NCBI RefSeq assembly: GCF_011682175.1
Contig: NZ_WHJG01000023.1
Location: 1 to 64,000 of the forward strand
Direction of reading: 5' to 3'
Source of the DNA: Massilia frigida
Lineage (GTDB): Bacteria; Pseudomonadota; Gammaproteobacteria; Burkholderiales; Burkholderiaceae_D
DNA length: 64,000 bases
In this document: in pieces, positions 8,086 to 17,278 of the stretch
Layout of the letters: every line of letters starts with the position of its first letter
Numbering within the stretch: position 1 is the first letter of the stretch
Position numbers and translations under genes: made by a program
The notes under the pieces: model-generated
Told to the model about the DNA's origin: nothing
The model's database searches: none
What the model saw: only the letters and a program-made list of their open reading frames with translations

Positions 8086-8679
8086 ATGAACACAAATATC
8101 AAAAAGCTCGTCGTCGGTGCTTCGCTTTTACTGGCGCTGCCAGCGGCCATGGCGCAATGGCGCACGCTCGCCGTTCCGCTGACCACCCAGGAACACAGCC
8201 AGTGGTGCTGGTCCGCGTCGAGCAAGGCGGTGCTGAACTTCTACAAGAAGACACCGAGCCAGTGCCAGATCGTAAACTGGGCGTTCGGCTTGAACTACGC
8301 CTGCGGGAACACCTACTTCAACTGGAACAGCTACGCCAACCAGCCGAACAATATGTACGGCTCCAACGGCAGCGTGCAAAACATCCTGAAAGCGTGGGGC
8401 GTGGCAAACGGCGCGTACAGCGTGGCCTCGTCATGGAGCAGCGTGGTGGCCGACATCAATGCCAACCGCCCGTTCGTGATGCGCTACGGCTGGAGCAACG
8501 GCGGCGGCCACATCATGGTCGGACGCGGCTACGCGACCACCAATGGTGTGAACTACGTGTACATCATGGACCCGTGGCCGGGTGAAGGGCAGACCTACCG
8601 CACCTACAACTCCGCCGTATCGGCGTCGGACCACCGCTGGACGCATACCCAGCGCATGAGCATCAACGGACCGATCTAA
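8086..8679 (+). CDS. Secreted papain-like cysteine protease, AvrRpt2-like (C70-type)
   Basis: The 197-residue protein has a signal peptide (cleavage after AMA, near residue 23) and a small papain-fold domain. The catalytic cysteine sits in SQWCWSAS. The histidine is in GGGHIMVGRGY and the acidic residue in YIMDPWPG, the order and spacing of AvrRpt2-like peptidases. Plant-pathogen AvrRpt2 is an effector, but many soil bacteria carry exported homologues of unknown target, and nothing here shows a type III secretion signal. It is probably in an operon with the exported protein upstream. Confidence 0.85.
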   Translation: MNTNIKKLVVGASLLLALPAAMAQWRTLAVPLTTQEHSQWCWSASSKAVLNFYKKTPSQCQIVNWAFGLNYACGNTYFNWNSYANQPNNMYGSNGSVQNILKAWGVANGAYSVASSWSSVVADINANRPFVMRYGWSNGGGHIMVGRGYATTNGVNYVYIMDPWPGEGQTYRTYNSAVSASDHRWTHTQRMSINGPI

Positions 8680-8693
8680 CCGGTCTGCATCGC

Positions 8694-8718
8694 AAAGCCG
8701 GGGACTGTCCCCGGCTTT
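8694..8718 (+). terminator. Terminator hairpin after the protease gene
   Basis: AAAGCCGGGGA pairs with TCCCCGGCTTT around a CTG loop, an 11-bp perfect stem 15 bp after the stop codon. Confidence 0.75.
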
Positions 8719-8794
8719 GCATGTATTTATCCACACCAGCGCTTGACCCTCTCATTGCGTGACGGTTTACCATCTTGTAAATGGAGAAACCGGC

Positions 8795-9805
8795 ATGCTA
8801 CTAAAAATAGGACAACTGGCGCGGCGCAGCGGCTTGAGCGTACGCGCCCTGCGCCATTACGACGATATCGCCTTGCTTGCACCGTCGGTCCGCTCGGACA
8901 AGGGCTACCGCTTGTACGACGGCGCGGATGTCGCCCGGCTGTACCGCATCCAGGCGCTGCGCCGCCTCGACCTGCCGCTGACGCAGATCCAGGCCATGCT
9001 GGCCGATGGCGGCGCCAGCCTGCCGCAAGTGGTGGAGCAGCAGATCGCCTCCCTCGAACGCCAGATCGCCCAAGCGTCGGCCCTGCACGGCCACCTGCGC
9101 GACTTGCAATCGCAGCTCGCCGGGCACCATGAGCCGTCCATGGACAACTGGCTGGCCGCCCTCGAACGCATGGCCGCCAGCGAACGCTATTTCACCGACG
9201 CCGAACTGCACACACTGAAAACGCGGCGCCAGCAACGCACCGGCGACAACGCGCACCTGACCGCCACCCTGCGCGACTTGATGGAGCGCGGCCTGCAACC
9301 GGACAGCCCTGAGGCGGGCGCGCTTGCGCAAAGCTGGATCGCCGCCCTGCTCGACGACGTGGGCGGCGACGAGGCCATGCTGATGAAGCTCTACGCCATG
9401 AACTGGAACGAACCGACCCTGCATATGCTCAGTGGCGTCGACCGCGCCGCGATGCAGTTCATCTCGCACGCCATGGCGCACCGGCGCCTGGCCATCTACG
9501 CCGCCTACTGCAGCGAGGCCGAGATGGCCCTGCTGCGCCAGCACTACATCAAGCAAACCGACGCCTGGCCCATCCTCATCTGCGCCTTGCGCGACCACCT
9601 GGCCCAAGGCACGCCGCCGGCCAGCGCCGAGGTGCAAGCGCTGGCGCGCCAGTGGCAGGCACTATCGCTGTCCAAGGCGGCGGGAAATCCCGCACTCCAG
9701 GCCAAGCTGCGCCATGCCTTCGAGCGGGAGCCCGCATTGCGCATCGGCTCCGGCATCGACGCGCCGCTGATCGCTTACGTCCGCGAAGCCGCACAAAGTC
9801 TCTGA
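8795..9805 (+). CDS. MerR-family transcriptional regulator with TipAS-like effector region
   Basis: Residues 1-70 are a MerR winged helix (KIGQLARRSGLSVRALRHYDDI, GYRLYDGADVARLYRI). A coiled-coil linker follows to about residue 120. The C-terminal ~200 residues are helical and resemble TipAS-type ligand-binding domains, including the motif RYFTDAEL. The protein is 336 residues, longer than typical MerR proteins. The start at 8795 has GGAG 8 bp upstream and begins exactly at the MerR domain. It ends 18 bp before a carotenoid oxygenase gene and is probably co-transcribed with it. Confidence 0.88.
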   Translation: MLLKIGQLARRSGLSVRALRHYDDIALLAPSVRSDKGYRLYDGADVARLYRIQALRRLDLPLTQIQAMLADGGASLPQVVEQQIASLERQIAQASALHGHLRDLQSQLAGHHEPSMDNWLAALERMAASERYFTDAELHTLKTRRQQRTGDNAHLTATLRDLMERGLQPDSPEAGALAQSWIAALLDDVGGDEAMLMKLYAMNWNEPTLHMLSGVDRAAMQFISHAMAHRRLAIYAAYCSEAEMALLRQHYIKQTDAWPILICALRDHLAQGTPPASAEVQALARQWQALSLSKAAGNPALQAKLRHAFEREPALRIGSGIDAPLIAYVREAAQSL

Positions 9806-9823
9806 ACTCACCAAGGAATCACC

Positions 9824-11233
9824 ATGCCGGGCCATTTTTTTACCGGGAACTACGCTCCCATGGACACCGAACGCGACATCGCCGCGCTGCCGGTCCAGGG
9901 CGCGCTGCCGCCGCAACTGCGCGGTGCGCTGTACCGCGTCGGACCGAATCCCCGCTTCGCGCCGCGCGACGACCGCTATCACTGGTTCTCCGGCGACGGC
10001 ATGGTGCACGCCTTCTTCATCGACGATGGCAAGGTGGCCTATGCCAACCGCTGGGCGCGCACGCCGAAATGGCAGCTCGAAGACGATGCCGGCCACGCCC
10101 TGTTCGGCACCTTTGGCAACCCGGCCACCAGCGACCCGTCGATGCACGGCAAAAACAGCGGCACCGCCAATACCAGCATGGTGTGGCACGGGGGGCGCCT
10201 GTTTGCGCTGGAAGAGTCGCACCAGCCGTTTGAAATCGATCCGCACACGCTGGCGTCAAAGGGGCACCAGGATTTCGGCGGCGCCGTGAACAAGCGCTTC
10301 ACCGCGCATCCCAAGGCCGATCCGGCCACCGGCGAGCTGCATTTTTTTGCCTACCTGCCCGACAGCCCGGGTGAACCCAACATGCTGTACGGCGTCCTTG
10401 ATGCGCGCTGCACGGTGACCACGCTCGATACCTTCCGTGCGCCCTACGCCAGCATGATGCACGACTTCATGCTGACCGAACGCCATGTATTGTTTCCGGT
10501 TACGCCGCTGACCATCAGCGTGGAACGCGCGATGAAAGGACTACCCCTGTTTGCGTGGGAAGCGGACAAGCGCAGCTATGTCGGCATCGGCGTGCGCGGG
10601 CAGCCGATGGACAAGTTGCGCTGGTTCGCGGGCGATGCCTGCCACGTGTTCCATGTGATGAACGCGTGGGACGACGGCGGCCGCATCGTGGCTTACGTGA
10701 TGGAGTCGGCCACCGCGCCGGGCATGCTCAACGCCGATGGCAGCCGGGGCGACCAGGCCGCGATGGCGGCGCGCCTGTGCCGCTGGACGTTTGACCTGGA
10801 GGGCGATGGCGACGGCTTCGAGCGCACCATCCTCGACGATCTGGCGGCGGAATTCCCGCGCATCGACGAGCGCTTTATCGGGCGCCGCAACCGCGTCGGT
10901 TTTTACTGCTGCCACAGCGAGCAGCGGATCAGGAGCGGTTCGGAGAGCGTGCTGTACGACGCGCTGGCCTGCTTCGACTTTGCGTCGGGCACGCGCCAGC
11001 TATATACACTGCCGGCGGGCGACGTTATCTCCGAACCGGTCTTCGTCGCGCGTTCGGCGCAGTCGCCCGAAGGCGATGGCTGGCTGCTGGCGGTGGCGTG
11101 GCGCGCGCAGGAAGGCCGCAGCGACCTGCTGGTCATCGACGCCACGGACGTGGCGGCCGGCCCGGTCGCCACGGTTTGCCTGCCGCACCGGATACCGTTC
11201 GGCTTTCACGGCAACTGGCGCGCCAGGGACTGA
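9824..11233 (+). CDS. Carotenoid cleavage oxygenase (RPE65 family)
   Basis: The 469-residue protein is a seven-bladed propeller non-haem iron oxygenase that splits carotenoid or stilbene-type double bonds. Family landmarks are the N-terminal GPNPRF, HWFSGDGMVHAF, and histidines in the expected places for Fe(II) binding (AHPKAD, MMHDFML, HVFHVMNAW, and the C-terminal FGFHGNW). The substrate cannot be told from sequence. It follows a MerR regulator by 18 bp, with an AAGGA ribosome site. It converges on an enoyl-CoA hydratase gene, 1 bp apart. Confidence 0.93.
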   Translation: MPGHFFTGNYAPMDTERDIAALPVQGALPPQLRGALYRVGPNPRFAPRDDRYHWFSGDGMVHAFFIDDGKVAYANRWARTPKWQLEDDAGHALFGTFGNPATSDPSMHGKNSGTANTSMVWHGGRLFALEESHQPFEIDPHTLASKGHQDFGGAVNKRFTAHPKADPATGELHFFAYLPDSPGEPNMLYGVLDARCTVTTLDTFRAPYASMMHDFMLTERHVLFPVTPLTISVERAMKGLPLFAWEADKRSYVGIGVRGQPMDKLRWFAGDACHVFHVMNAWDDGGRIVAYVMESATAPGMLNADGSRGDQAAMAARLCRWTFDLEGDGDGFERTILDDLAAEFPRIDERFIGRRNRVGFYCCHSEQRIRSGSESVLYDALACFDFASGTRQLYTLPAGDVISEPVFVARSAQSPEGDGWLLAVAWRAQEGRSDLLVIDATDVAAGPVATVCLPHRIPFGFHGNWRARD

Positions 11234-11234
11234 T

Positions 11235-12011
11235 TTACAGGCCGTCGAAGTTGGCCGTGCGCTTGGCCAGGAAGGCCTGCATGCCTTCCTTCTGCGCCGG
11301 CGTGCCGAACGCCGCGTGGAAGTAGCGGCGCTCGTAGCGCACGCCTTCGGTCAGCGTGGTCTCGAACGCGCGGTTGACGCTGTCCTTGATCGCCATCGCC
11401 ACCGATACCGACATCGACGCGATCGTGGTGGCCGCAGCCAGCGCTTCTTCCATCACCTTGTCGGCCGCGACCACGCGCGATACCAAACCGGTGCGCTCCG
11501 CTTCGGCGGCATCGATCATGCGCGCCGTCAGCAGCATGTCCATGGCCTTGGCCTTGCCGATGGTGCGCGGCAGGCGCTGCGTGCCGCCAGCACCCGGGGT
11601 AACACCGACCTTGATTTCGGGCTGGCCGAATTTGGCGGTGTCCGCCGCGATCAGGAAGTCGCACATCATGGCCAGTTCGCAGCCGCCGCCCAGGCAGAAG
11701 CCCTGCACCACGCCGATGACGGGTTTGCGCACGTTGAGGATGTGTTCCCAGTTACGGCCGATGTAGTTGCCGCCGTAGGTGTCGCCGTAGTCGTAGTCGA
11801 CCATCGCCGCGATGTCGGCGCCGGCCGCAAAGGCTTTTTCGCTGCCGGTCAGGATGATGCAGCCGATGCTGCTGTCGGCGTCGAACTTGTACAGCGCGTC
11901 GCCCAGTTCGTCCATCATGTTGTCGTTCAGGGCGTTGAGCGCCTTGGGACGGTTCAGGCGAATCACGGCTACTTTGCCGTGGGTCTCGATCAGCAGGTCT
12001 GCATAGTTCAT
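11235..12011 (-). CDS. Enoyl-CoA hydratase/isomerase family protein
   Basis: This 258-residue crotonase-fold protein matches short-chain enoyl-CoA hydratases of fatty-acid or PHB metabolism. The oxyanion-hole segments AFAAGADIAAM and GFCLGGGCELAMMCD are present. Both glutamates used for water addition are in place (CELAM, and QPEIKVGVTPGAGGTQRL). The C-terminal region ends in FLAKRTANF, typical of true hydratases. It is a single gene on the minus strand with mltA upstream. Confidence 0.95.
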   Translation of the reverse strand: MNYADLLIETHGKVAVIRLNRPKALNALNDNMMDELGDALYKFDADSSIGCIILTGSEKAFAAGADIAAMVDYDYGDTYGGNYIGRNWEHILNVRKPVIGVVQGFCLGGGCELAMMCDFLIAADTAKFGQPEIKVGVTPGAGGTQRLPRTIGKAKAMDMLLTARMIDAAEAERTGLVSRVVAADKVMEEALAAATTIASMSVSVAMAIKDSVNRAFETTLTEGVRYERRYFHAAFGTPAQKEGMQAFLAKRTANFDGL

Positions 12012-12069
12012 GAAATCCTCTTTAGTAAAGCGTGGAGTAATGTGCGATTGTAGCGAATCCGCGGCTGCA

Positions 12070-13284
12070 TCAGGGATTGGGCAGCAGCACCCAGAGCTGG
12101 CCGCGCTGCTTCATGCGGCCGGCATTTTCCATCGCCTCGTAGCCGAAGCCGAAGAAGAAGTCCGCGCGCACCGCGCCGCGAATGGCGCCGCCGGTATCCT
12201 GCCCCATCACCAGGCGCTGCATCGGCACGTCGCTACCCGATTCGGTAGTGGCCAGGTAAATCGGCGCGCCGAGCGGTAAATACGCCGGGTCGATCGCGAC
12301 CGAACGCGCCGGCGTCAATGCCACGCCCAGCGCGCCCTTCGGTCCCACCGATGGATCGGGCAGGCGCTCTTCGCGGAAGAAAATGAAGCTCGGATTGGCG
12401 TTGAACAGTTCCTGGCGCCGCTCGGGGTGCGCTGCGATCCACGCCTTGATGCCCTGCGCGGTCGCTTCCGCCGATGTCAGTTCGCCCTGCTCGATCAGCC
12501 AGCGCCCGATCGCCTTGTATGGATGGCCGTTCTGGTCGGCGTAGGCCACGCGCACGGTCTCGCCGCTGTCGGCCAGCTTGACCCGGCCCGAACCCTGCAC
12601 CTCCAGGAAGAACGCTTCGACCGGATCGTCCACCCACAGCAGTTCCTTGCCGGCCACGTTGGCGCGTTCAATATCGGCGCGGCTATCGTACGGGATCACC
12701 TTCTTGCCGACCAGCCGCCCGCGCAGGCGCTTGCCTTTGAGCTCCGGGTAGACGCTGGCCAGGTCGATCGTCAGCAGGTCGTCCGGCACCCGGTACAGGG
12801 GCGTCTGGAAGGCACCGCCGCGCTTGCGGGCGCCGCGCAGCAAGGGCTCGTAGTAGCCGGTGATCAGGCCCGTGTCGGCGCCGTCCTGCGCCCGCACCTG
12901 GTTCGGCACGAAGTAGGCTTCAAAATAGCTGCGGATGGCCGCGCCATCGTTTGCATCGACCGTGCGCGCGGCGACGCACGCGGTTTTCCATTCGGGTTTG
13001 CGCACCAGCACCCCGCACGACGTCATGAACGCCGGCCAGGCCTGGCGCAGGTCGTCGCGCTCCCAGCCGGGCAGCGCGCCGAAGGTCGATGGCGTCATCA
13101 GCGGGGCCGGTTCGGCCTTCGCAGGTGGGACCACCGGTGGCTCCACCGGCGGCGGTATCTGCATCACCGGCGGCGGCATGACGACCGGCGGCGCCACCGG
13201 CCTGGGTTCAGGCGTGGTGCATGCCGCGAGGGCCAGCGCGACGGCGCCGGCCGAAACGAGTAAACTGCTGCGTGTTGAAGACAT
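12070..13284 (-). CDS. mltA: Membrane-bound lytic murein transglycosylase A (MltA)
   Basis: The enzyme cleaves peptidoglycan glycan strands to 1,6-anhydromuropeptides at the outer membrane. The 404-residue product starts with a lipoprotein signal (ALAACTT lipobox). A proline-rich linker of about 45 residues follows, then the MltA barrel and 3D domain. Visible motifs are TGYYEPLL, the EVQGSGRV segment and the C-terminal MGQDTGGAI-RG-VRADFFFG with the catalytic aspartates. The start at 13284 overlaps a divergent small membrane protein gene, so the two promoters must lie inside each other's coding sequence. Confidence 0.95.
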   Translation of the reverse strand: MSSTRSSLLVSAGAVALALAACTTPEPRPVAPPVVMPPPVMQIPPPVEPPVVPPAKAEPAPLMTPSTFGALPGWERDDLRQAWPAFMTSCGVLVRKPEWKTACVAARTVDANDGAAIRSYFEAYFVPNQVRAQDGADTGLITGYYEPLLRGARKRGGAFQTPLYRVPDDLLTIDLASVYPELKGKRLRGRLVGKKVIPYDSRADIERANVAGKELLWVDDPVEAFFLEVQGSGRVKLADSGETVRVAYADQNGHPYKAIGRWLIEQGELTSAEATAQGIKAWIAAHPERRQELFNANPSFIFFREERLPDPSVGPKGALGVALTPARSVAIDPAYLPLGAPIYLATTESGSDVPMQRLVMGQDTGGAIRGAVRADFFFGFGYEAMENAGRMKQRGQLWVLLPNP

Positions 13285-13294
13285 GGGAGTCGAT

Positions 13295-13450
13295 ATGTGG
13301 GTATTAATGCTTGAAGCAGGCGTGGCGCTGTTCCTGCTGGTGTTTATCGTATGGTGGACGATGTATTCGGGACCGAAGGCGACCAATAACACTCAAGAGC
13401 TGAACGCGCCGGAAAAGAAAAAGGAACTACCCGACGACACCGCCCACTGA
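13295..13450 (+). CDS. Small single-pass membrane protein
   Basis: The 51-residue product has one hydrophobic segment (residues 4-25) followed by a charged tail with EKKKELPDD. An in-frame ATG at 13283 would add four residues and overlap the mltA start. No function is recognised. It converges with apaG 9 bp away. Confidence 0.6.
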   Translation: MWVLMLEAGVALFLLVFIVWWTMYSGPKATNNTQELNAPEKKKELPDDTAH

Positions 13451-13459
13451 TCACCGATA

Positions 13460-13834
13460 TCAGTGCAGGGTGCGTGGCAGCGACAGCACGAACTCGGGAA
13501 TCCTGGTCTCGAACTGATGGCCGTCTTCGGCCACGCAGAAGTATTCGCCGGTCATCGAGCCTTGCGGGGTGGCCAGCTGGGTGCCGCTGGTGTATTCGAA
13601 CTGTTCGCCCGGCTGCAAGAGCGGCTGGTGGCCGACCACGCCCAGGCCGCGCACTTCGTCGACGTGGTTGTTCGCATCGGTGATGACCCAGTGCCGCGAG
13701 ATCAGCTGCGCGCCGACGGTGCCGGTGTTTTTGATCGTGATCGAATAGGTGAACACGTAATTGGTTCGGCTCGGATCGGACTGCTCCGGCAGGTACTGGG
13801 TCCTGACAGTGACAGTAAATTCGTAAGCGGCCAT
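13460..13834 (-). CDS. apaG: ApaG protein
   Basis: This is a 124-residue single-domain fibronectin-like beta-sandwich protein of the ApaG/CorD family. The family is linked to magnesium and Ap4A metabolism, but its biochemistry is unsettled. The family core YSITIKNTG, the RHWVITDANN segment, GVVGHQPLLQPGE and the GSMTGEYFC motif are all present. In many betaproteobacteria apaG sits next to mltA and rpe, as here. Confidence 0.96.
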   Translation of the reverse strand: MAAYEFTVTVRTQYLPEQSDPSRTNYVFTYSITIKNTGTVGAQLISRHWVITDANNHVDEVRGLGVVGHQPLLQPGEQFEYTSGTQLATPQGSMTGEYFCVAEDGHQFETRIPEFVLSLPRTLH

Positions 13835-14013
13835 CTGGATTTCCTTGATTGAGACTATAAAAGTTGCCCGAGTGGATTTTCAGGCACCGGTCCGACAAAG
13901 GCCCGGCGGGGCATCATACATTGCACCGCAAAATCGGCCGCGCTGCAAGGACGCTCCGTGGGACAGCGTAAAATAGCGCATCTTCATTAACCGCAAGCTC
14001 CTTGCCAGCCGCC

Positions 14014-14697
14014 ATGACCACGTTCCGCATCGCTCCCAGCATCCTGTCCGCCGATTTCGCCCGTTTGGGTGAGGAAGTGCGCAATGTCGTCGCCTCGGGC
14101 GCCGACATCATCCACTTCGACGTCATGGACAACCATTATGTTCCCAACCTGACCATCGGCCCGCTGGTGTGCCAGGCGATCCGCCCGCACGTGCAAGTGC
14201 CGATCGACGTGCACCTGATGGTCAAGCCGGTCGACCGCCTGATCCCGGATTTTGCCAAGGCTGGCGCCAACATCATCACCTTTCACCCGGAAGCGTCCGA
14301 GCACATCGACCGCTCGCTCCAGCTGATCCGCGATAACGGCTGCAAGGCCGGCCTGGTGTTCAATCCCGGCACGCCGCTGCACTTCCTCGACCATGTGATG
14401 GACAAGATCGACATGATCCTGATCATGTCGGTCAACCCGGGCTTCGGCGGCCAGTCCTTCATTCCGGAAGCCCTGAAGAAAATCGCCATGGCGCGCCGCA
14501 TGATCGACGAGTCGGGCCGCGACATCCTGCTCGAAGTCGACGGCGGCATCAAGATCGACAATATCGCCGCCGCCGCCGCCGCCGGTGCGGATACCTTCGT
14601 GGCCGGTTCGGCGATTTTCGGCCAGCCGGACTACAAGGCCGTGATCGACGCCATGCGCGTGGAGCTGGCCAAGGTCGGTCCACAGGGCCGCGCGTAA
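14014..14697 (+). CDS. rpe: Ribulose-phosphate 3-epimerase
   Basis: Rpe interconverts ribulose 5-phosphate and xylulose 5-phosphate in the pentose phosphate pathway. The 227-residue TIM barrel shows [10 protein letters not shown] at the start, [18 protein letters not shown], the [10 protein letters not shown] phosphate loop and LEVDGGIK with the catalytic aspartate. The ATG at 14014 gives the standard N-terminus; an upstream TTG is less likely. In relatives gph follows directly, but here 2.6 kb of extra genes separate the two. Confidence 0.96.
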   Translation: MTTFRIAPSILSADFARLGEEVRNVVASGADIIHFDVMDNHYVPNLTIGPLVCQAIRPHVQVPIDVHLMVKPVDRLIPDFAKAGANIITFHPEASEHIDRSLQLIRDNGCKAGLVFNPGTPLHFLDHVMDKIDMILIMSVNPGFGGQSFIPEALKKIAMARRMIDESGRDILLEVDGGIKIDNIAAAAAAGADTFVAGSAIFGQPDYKAVIDAMRVELAKVGPQGRA

Positions 14698-14706
14698 AGC
14701 GCCGCC

Positions 14707-15627
14707 ATGCCGTATTTCGACCTTCGCCTCGGATTTGCGCCGTCGTTCCATCGGGGCGGCTCGATTCGGGTCGAGGGCGACGTTACCGGCGCTGCGACAT
14801 TCGAAGCCCATCCCGCAGGACTTCTTCCGCGCTTGGTATTCACGCTGCCGGTGGACGCGCGCGCCATGGCGGCCATCCACGCCCGTTGTTCGGCCATGCT
14901 GGCAGGATGGGACGACCGGTGGAGCGAATCTGGCTGCGATGGCATGAGGATTGGCGGCACATTCGCTTCGCCCGGCGTTGAGCCGCGACATTTTTCGCTG
15001 TGGAGCCCCGATCATGGCAGTGCGGCGCACGCCATGCTCTGTGCTGTATTCGACTGCTTTCCTCCCGAGCGCTGCGGCGGAGTCGCCGAGGAACAGCTCG
15101 AGAGCATCCGCGGCTACCTCAACTTGCAGCCGCCCGTGACCTGGTACGACGAAGTTCCCCTGCGACTGCGCCTTGCGCCGTGGGCGCATCGAAACAACGC
15201 GAACGACATCGAAACGCACGTACGCGCCCTGTCCGATCACTGCGACTTGATCGTCGACTTATCGGGCTTCGAACGCCCTTCCCGGGGACTGGCGCAGATA
15301 CTCCCGATGCATTTGCTTCTGAAGCGAAACCCTGCCGTGCGCTGGCGCGTACAAGGCAACGCTGGCGAAGCGCTGATTGAGTACGGAATTGCAGCGTCGG
15401 CGATCAGCGCCATCGAACGCGCGCCGATATCGGAGGAAGGACATCCTGTGGTGCTTGGCGGGTATGAGGTTTCATCGCCTGAATTGATCGCTCTTGCCCA
15501 AGACGGCGCACGGCTCGCGCTCGTGAGCGCCCTGCGGAGAGAATTTCCGATGACCGTTCTGGAAGGAGCCAAGGCTGCCGCTGAACTGATTGACATCTTG
15601 AATACATACCAGATCCAAGCCGACTGA
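14707..15627 (+). CDS. Hypothetical protein
   Basis: The 306-residue protein starts 9 bp after the rpe stop. It has no signal peptide or transmembrane segment. It has two visible parts: an N-terminal beta-rich region (residues 1-130), and a C-terminal part with VRALSDHCDLIVDLSGF and LQ-like helical stretches. I do not recognise a family. Its codon use is less biased than rpe, and it lies in the segment inserted between rpe and gph, which suggests acquisition or rapid evolution. Confidence 0.7.
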   Translation: MPYFDLRLGFAPSFHRGGSIRVEGDVTGAATFEAHPAGLLPRLVFTLPVDARAMAAIHARCSAMLAGWDDRWSESGCDGMRIGGTFASPGVEPRHFSLWSPDHGSAAHAMLCAVFDCFPPERCGGVAEEQLESIRGYLNLQPPVTWYDEVPLRLRLAPWAHRNNANDIETHVRALSDHCDLIVDLSGFERPSRGLAQILPMHLLLKRNPAVRWRVQGNAGEALIEYGIAASAISAIERAPISEEGHPVVLGGYEVSSPELIALAQDGARLALVSALRREFPMTVLEGAKAAAELIDILNTYQIQAD

Positions 15628-15658
15628 CTCCCCGGCATTCACCACCCCGGCTTCTGCT

Positions 15659-16162
15659 TCATACGTCAAACCAGAACACCATGCGGGAGCGGTATCCGCG
15701 CGCTTCAAGGTTTGCCATCATATCCATCGTTGACAGACACTCCAGCGACAAATCCGATTCAACGATGTTTTTATTCGCGAAGGCATTCCTGAACTCAGGT
15801 AACGTGAGCCAACTGCAGTACGCATGGTGGGGTGCAGAAATAAAATCATTCAAGAAGTTGAGCGGCTGGCTACTGCGCTCGAGAAGCGCCAATTCAGCCT
15901 CCGATCTGGGAATGGAGGGCATGGCCAGAGCAGCGTCGAGATCTCCGTCGTCGATCACAGCCAGGCCAAAGTGCCAATAAGCCATTGATGAAGCTGGCTC
16001 AGGAAATCCACGCGCCGGTATAAGGCAAGCGCGTCCATAGAGGCTGGTCATCGCTGCAAACAGTGCGGTCCGCCTCGGCCAATTGAAATATGCAATTCCT
16101 CGTGGGTGAACGAATTGCCCGGTGTCGCATGCCTCCACGACCAAATGAATATCTGCGCCCAT
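15659..16162 (-). CDS. Hypothetical protein
   Basis: The 167-residue soluble protein begins MGADIHLVVE, a start shared by a family of uncharacterised bacterial and phage proteins. An FNWPRRTALFAAM segment follows, and the middle holds LERSSQPLNFLNDF. There is no signal peptide. It is alone on the minus strand between two plus-strand hypothetical loci. Function is not known. Confidence 0.65.
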   Translation of the reverse strand: MGADIHLVVEACDTGQFVHPRGIAYFNWPRRTALFAAMTSLYGRACLIPARGFPEPASSMAYWHFGLAVIDDGDLDAALAMPSIPRSEAELALLERSSQPLNFLNDFISAPHHAYCSWLTLPEFRNAFANKNIVESDLSLECLSTMDMMANLEARGYRSRMVFWFDV

Positions 16163-16289
16163 CTCTGTCTCTGTTAAAGCCTGACACCTACGTTGTGGCC
16201 GGCTCGCCGACCGCGCGTGTCAGCCGGGTACGTTGTAAGAAGACACGATGTCAGATTCAGTTGCATCACCCCGAACTGACCGCGTCTAT

Positions 16290-16510
16290 TCCATGTTCAC
16301 CAATTCTTCCAAGCCAAACCATGCCTCGACCCGCGCCATCATGATCGTCCTCGCATCGCGCTGGCGCACCGCATGATCGGCAACGCGGGCCGCAACATTC
16401 TGCGCGCAGTCGAGGACGTGATCAACATCGACAACATCACCGCCGCCGGTCCGGATATCGTCGTGGCCGGTCCGGCTATTCCCGGCTTTCCGGCCAAATT
16501 TGCGGTTTCG
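16290..16510 (+). pseudogene. Chimeric relic: gph-like 5' end joined to an rpe-like 3' part
   Basis: 16290-16350 resembles the first ~60 bp of gph at 17275 (TTCCATGTT, ACCAA, then CGACCCGCGC against CGATCCGCGC). It runs straight into ~150 bp resembling rpe codons 150-210: translated, MIGNAGRNIL and INIDNITAA match [10 protein letters not shown] and IKIDNIAAA of Rpe, followed by VVAGPAI against FVAGSAI. Reading is broken by small indels and there is no complete domain. It looks like debris from an old duplication or deletion at this locus. Confidence 0.65.
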
Positions 16511-16632
16511 CAACGTAACACAGGCCAACAGCACATGCCAATTGATCAATTGCCAGTTTCAGATCATACTCGCTGCCTGTATTTATAATCTTGCCTACTA
16601 GCACGAAAACTTGACGAAAGAATCACTTCAAC

Positions 16633-17112
16633 ATGAATAAGATCTCACTCTGCTGCATCCTGTCGCTGGCCTTCCTCAACACTGCCTCTGCGGCGGACGA
16701 TATGACACCGAAATCCGACCCGAGCGAGTTCTGCTTTTTCGCCGGCGTCCCGCCAGCCGAGTTTCCATACAAGGTAATCAGGAAAGTCAAAGTGGCCAAG
16801 GGCACGTATGGCGGCGTCTCGGAGCTGGTCGGGGACCTGTCCCAACGCGCCAAAGATGTAGGTGGCGACGCCATCGTCAACTACGCCGGTTCGCAACGCT
16901 TTGGCGTGCTCCCATGGCGCCTGATCCGCCCTGTCGTTCGCGGCGAGGCGATCAAGTGGACCGGTGCGGCACCCGATTGCGAAAAAGCGGGCGGTTCGAC
17001 ACTCACGACCATCATCCGCACCAATAAGGCACCAGGCCAATCCGGCCAGGCAGACGCACCTGATGCGTCCGAAGCACCAGAGCCAGCGCCCGAGACAGCA
17101 CCGGCCAAGTAA
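16633..17112 (+). CDS. Exported protein of unknown function
   Basis: The 159-residue protein has a Sec signal peptide (cleavage after ASA, residue 20). A small domain with KVIRKVKVAKGTYGG and GGDAIVNYAG follows, similar in style to the YbjQ/DUF4156 class of small alpha-beta domains. The tail is low-complexity and rich in Pro, Glu and Ala. No catalytic motif is evident. It lies just upstream of gph. Confidence 0.75.
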   Translation: MNKISLCCILSLAFLNTASAADDMTPKSDPSEFCFFAGVPPAEFPYKVIRKVKVAKGTYGGVSELVGDLSQRAKDVGGDAIVNYAGSQRFGVLPWRLIRPVVRGEAIKWTGAAPDCEKAGGSTLTTIIRTNKAPGQSGQADAPDASEAPEPAPETAPAK

Positions 17113-17278
17113 GCACTTCCCCTCGCTGCCTGATGATATGATCCAGGTGGCGCGGGGATGGTGGCAGCCGGGCTTCGCACGAACAGGCCGCCCACTCCCG
17201 GATCGACTGGTGCGCCGCGCCATCTCCGCCATCGCGGCGGCGCCCAGCCGGATGGGCACCATCTACCGACTTCATTCC

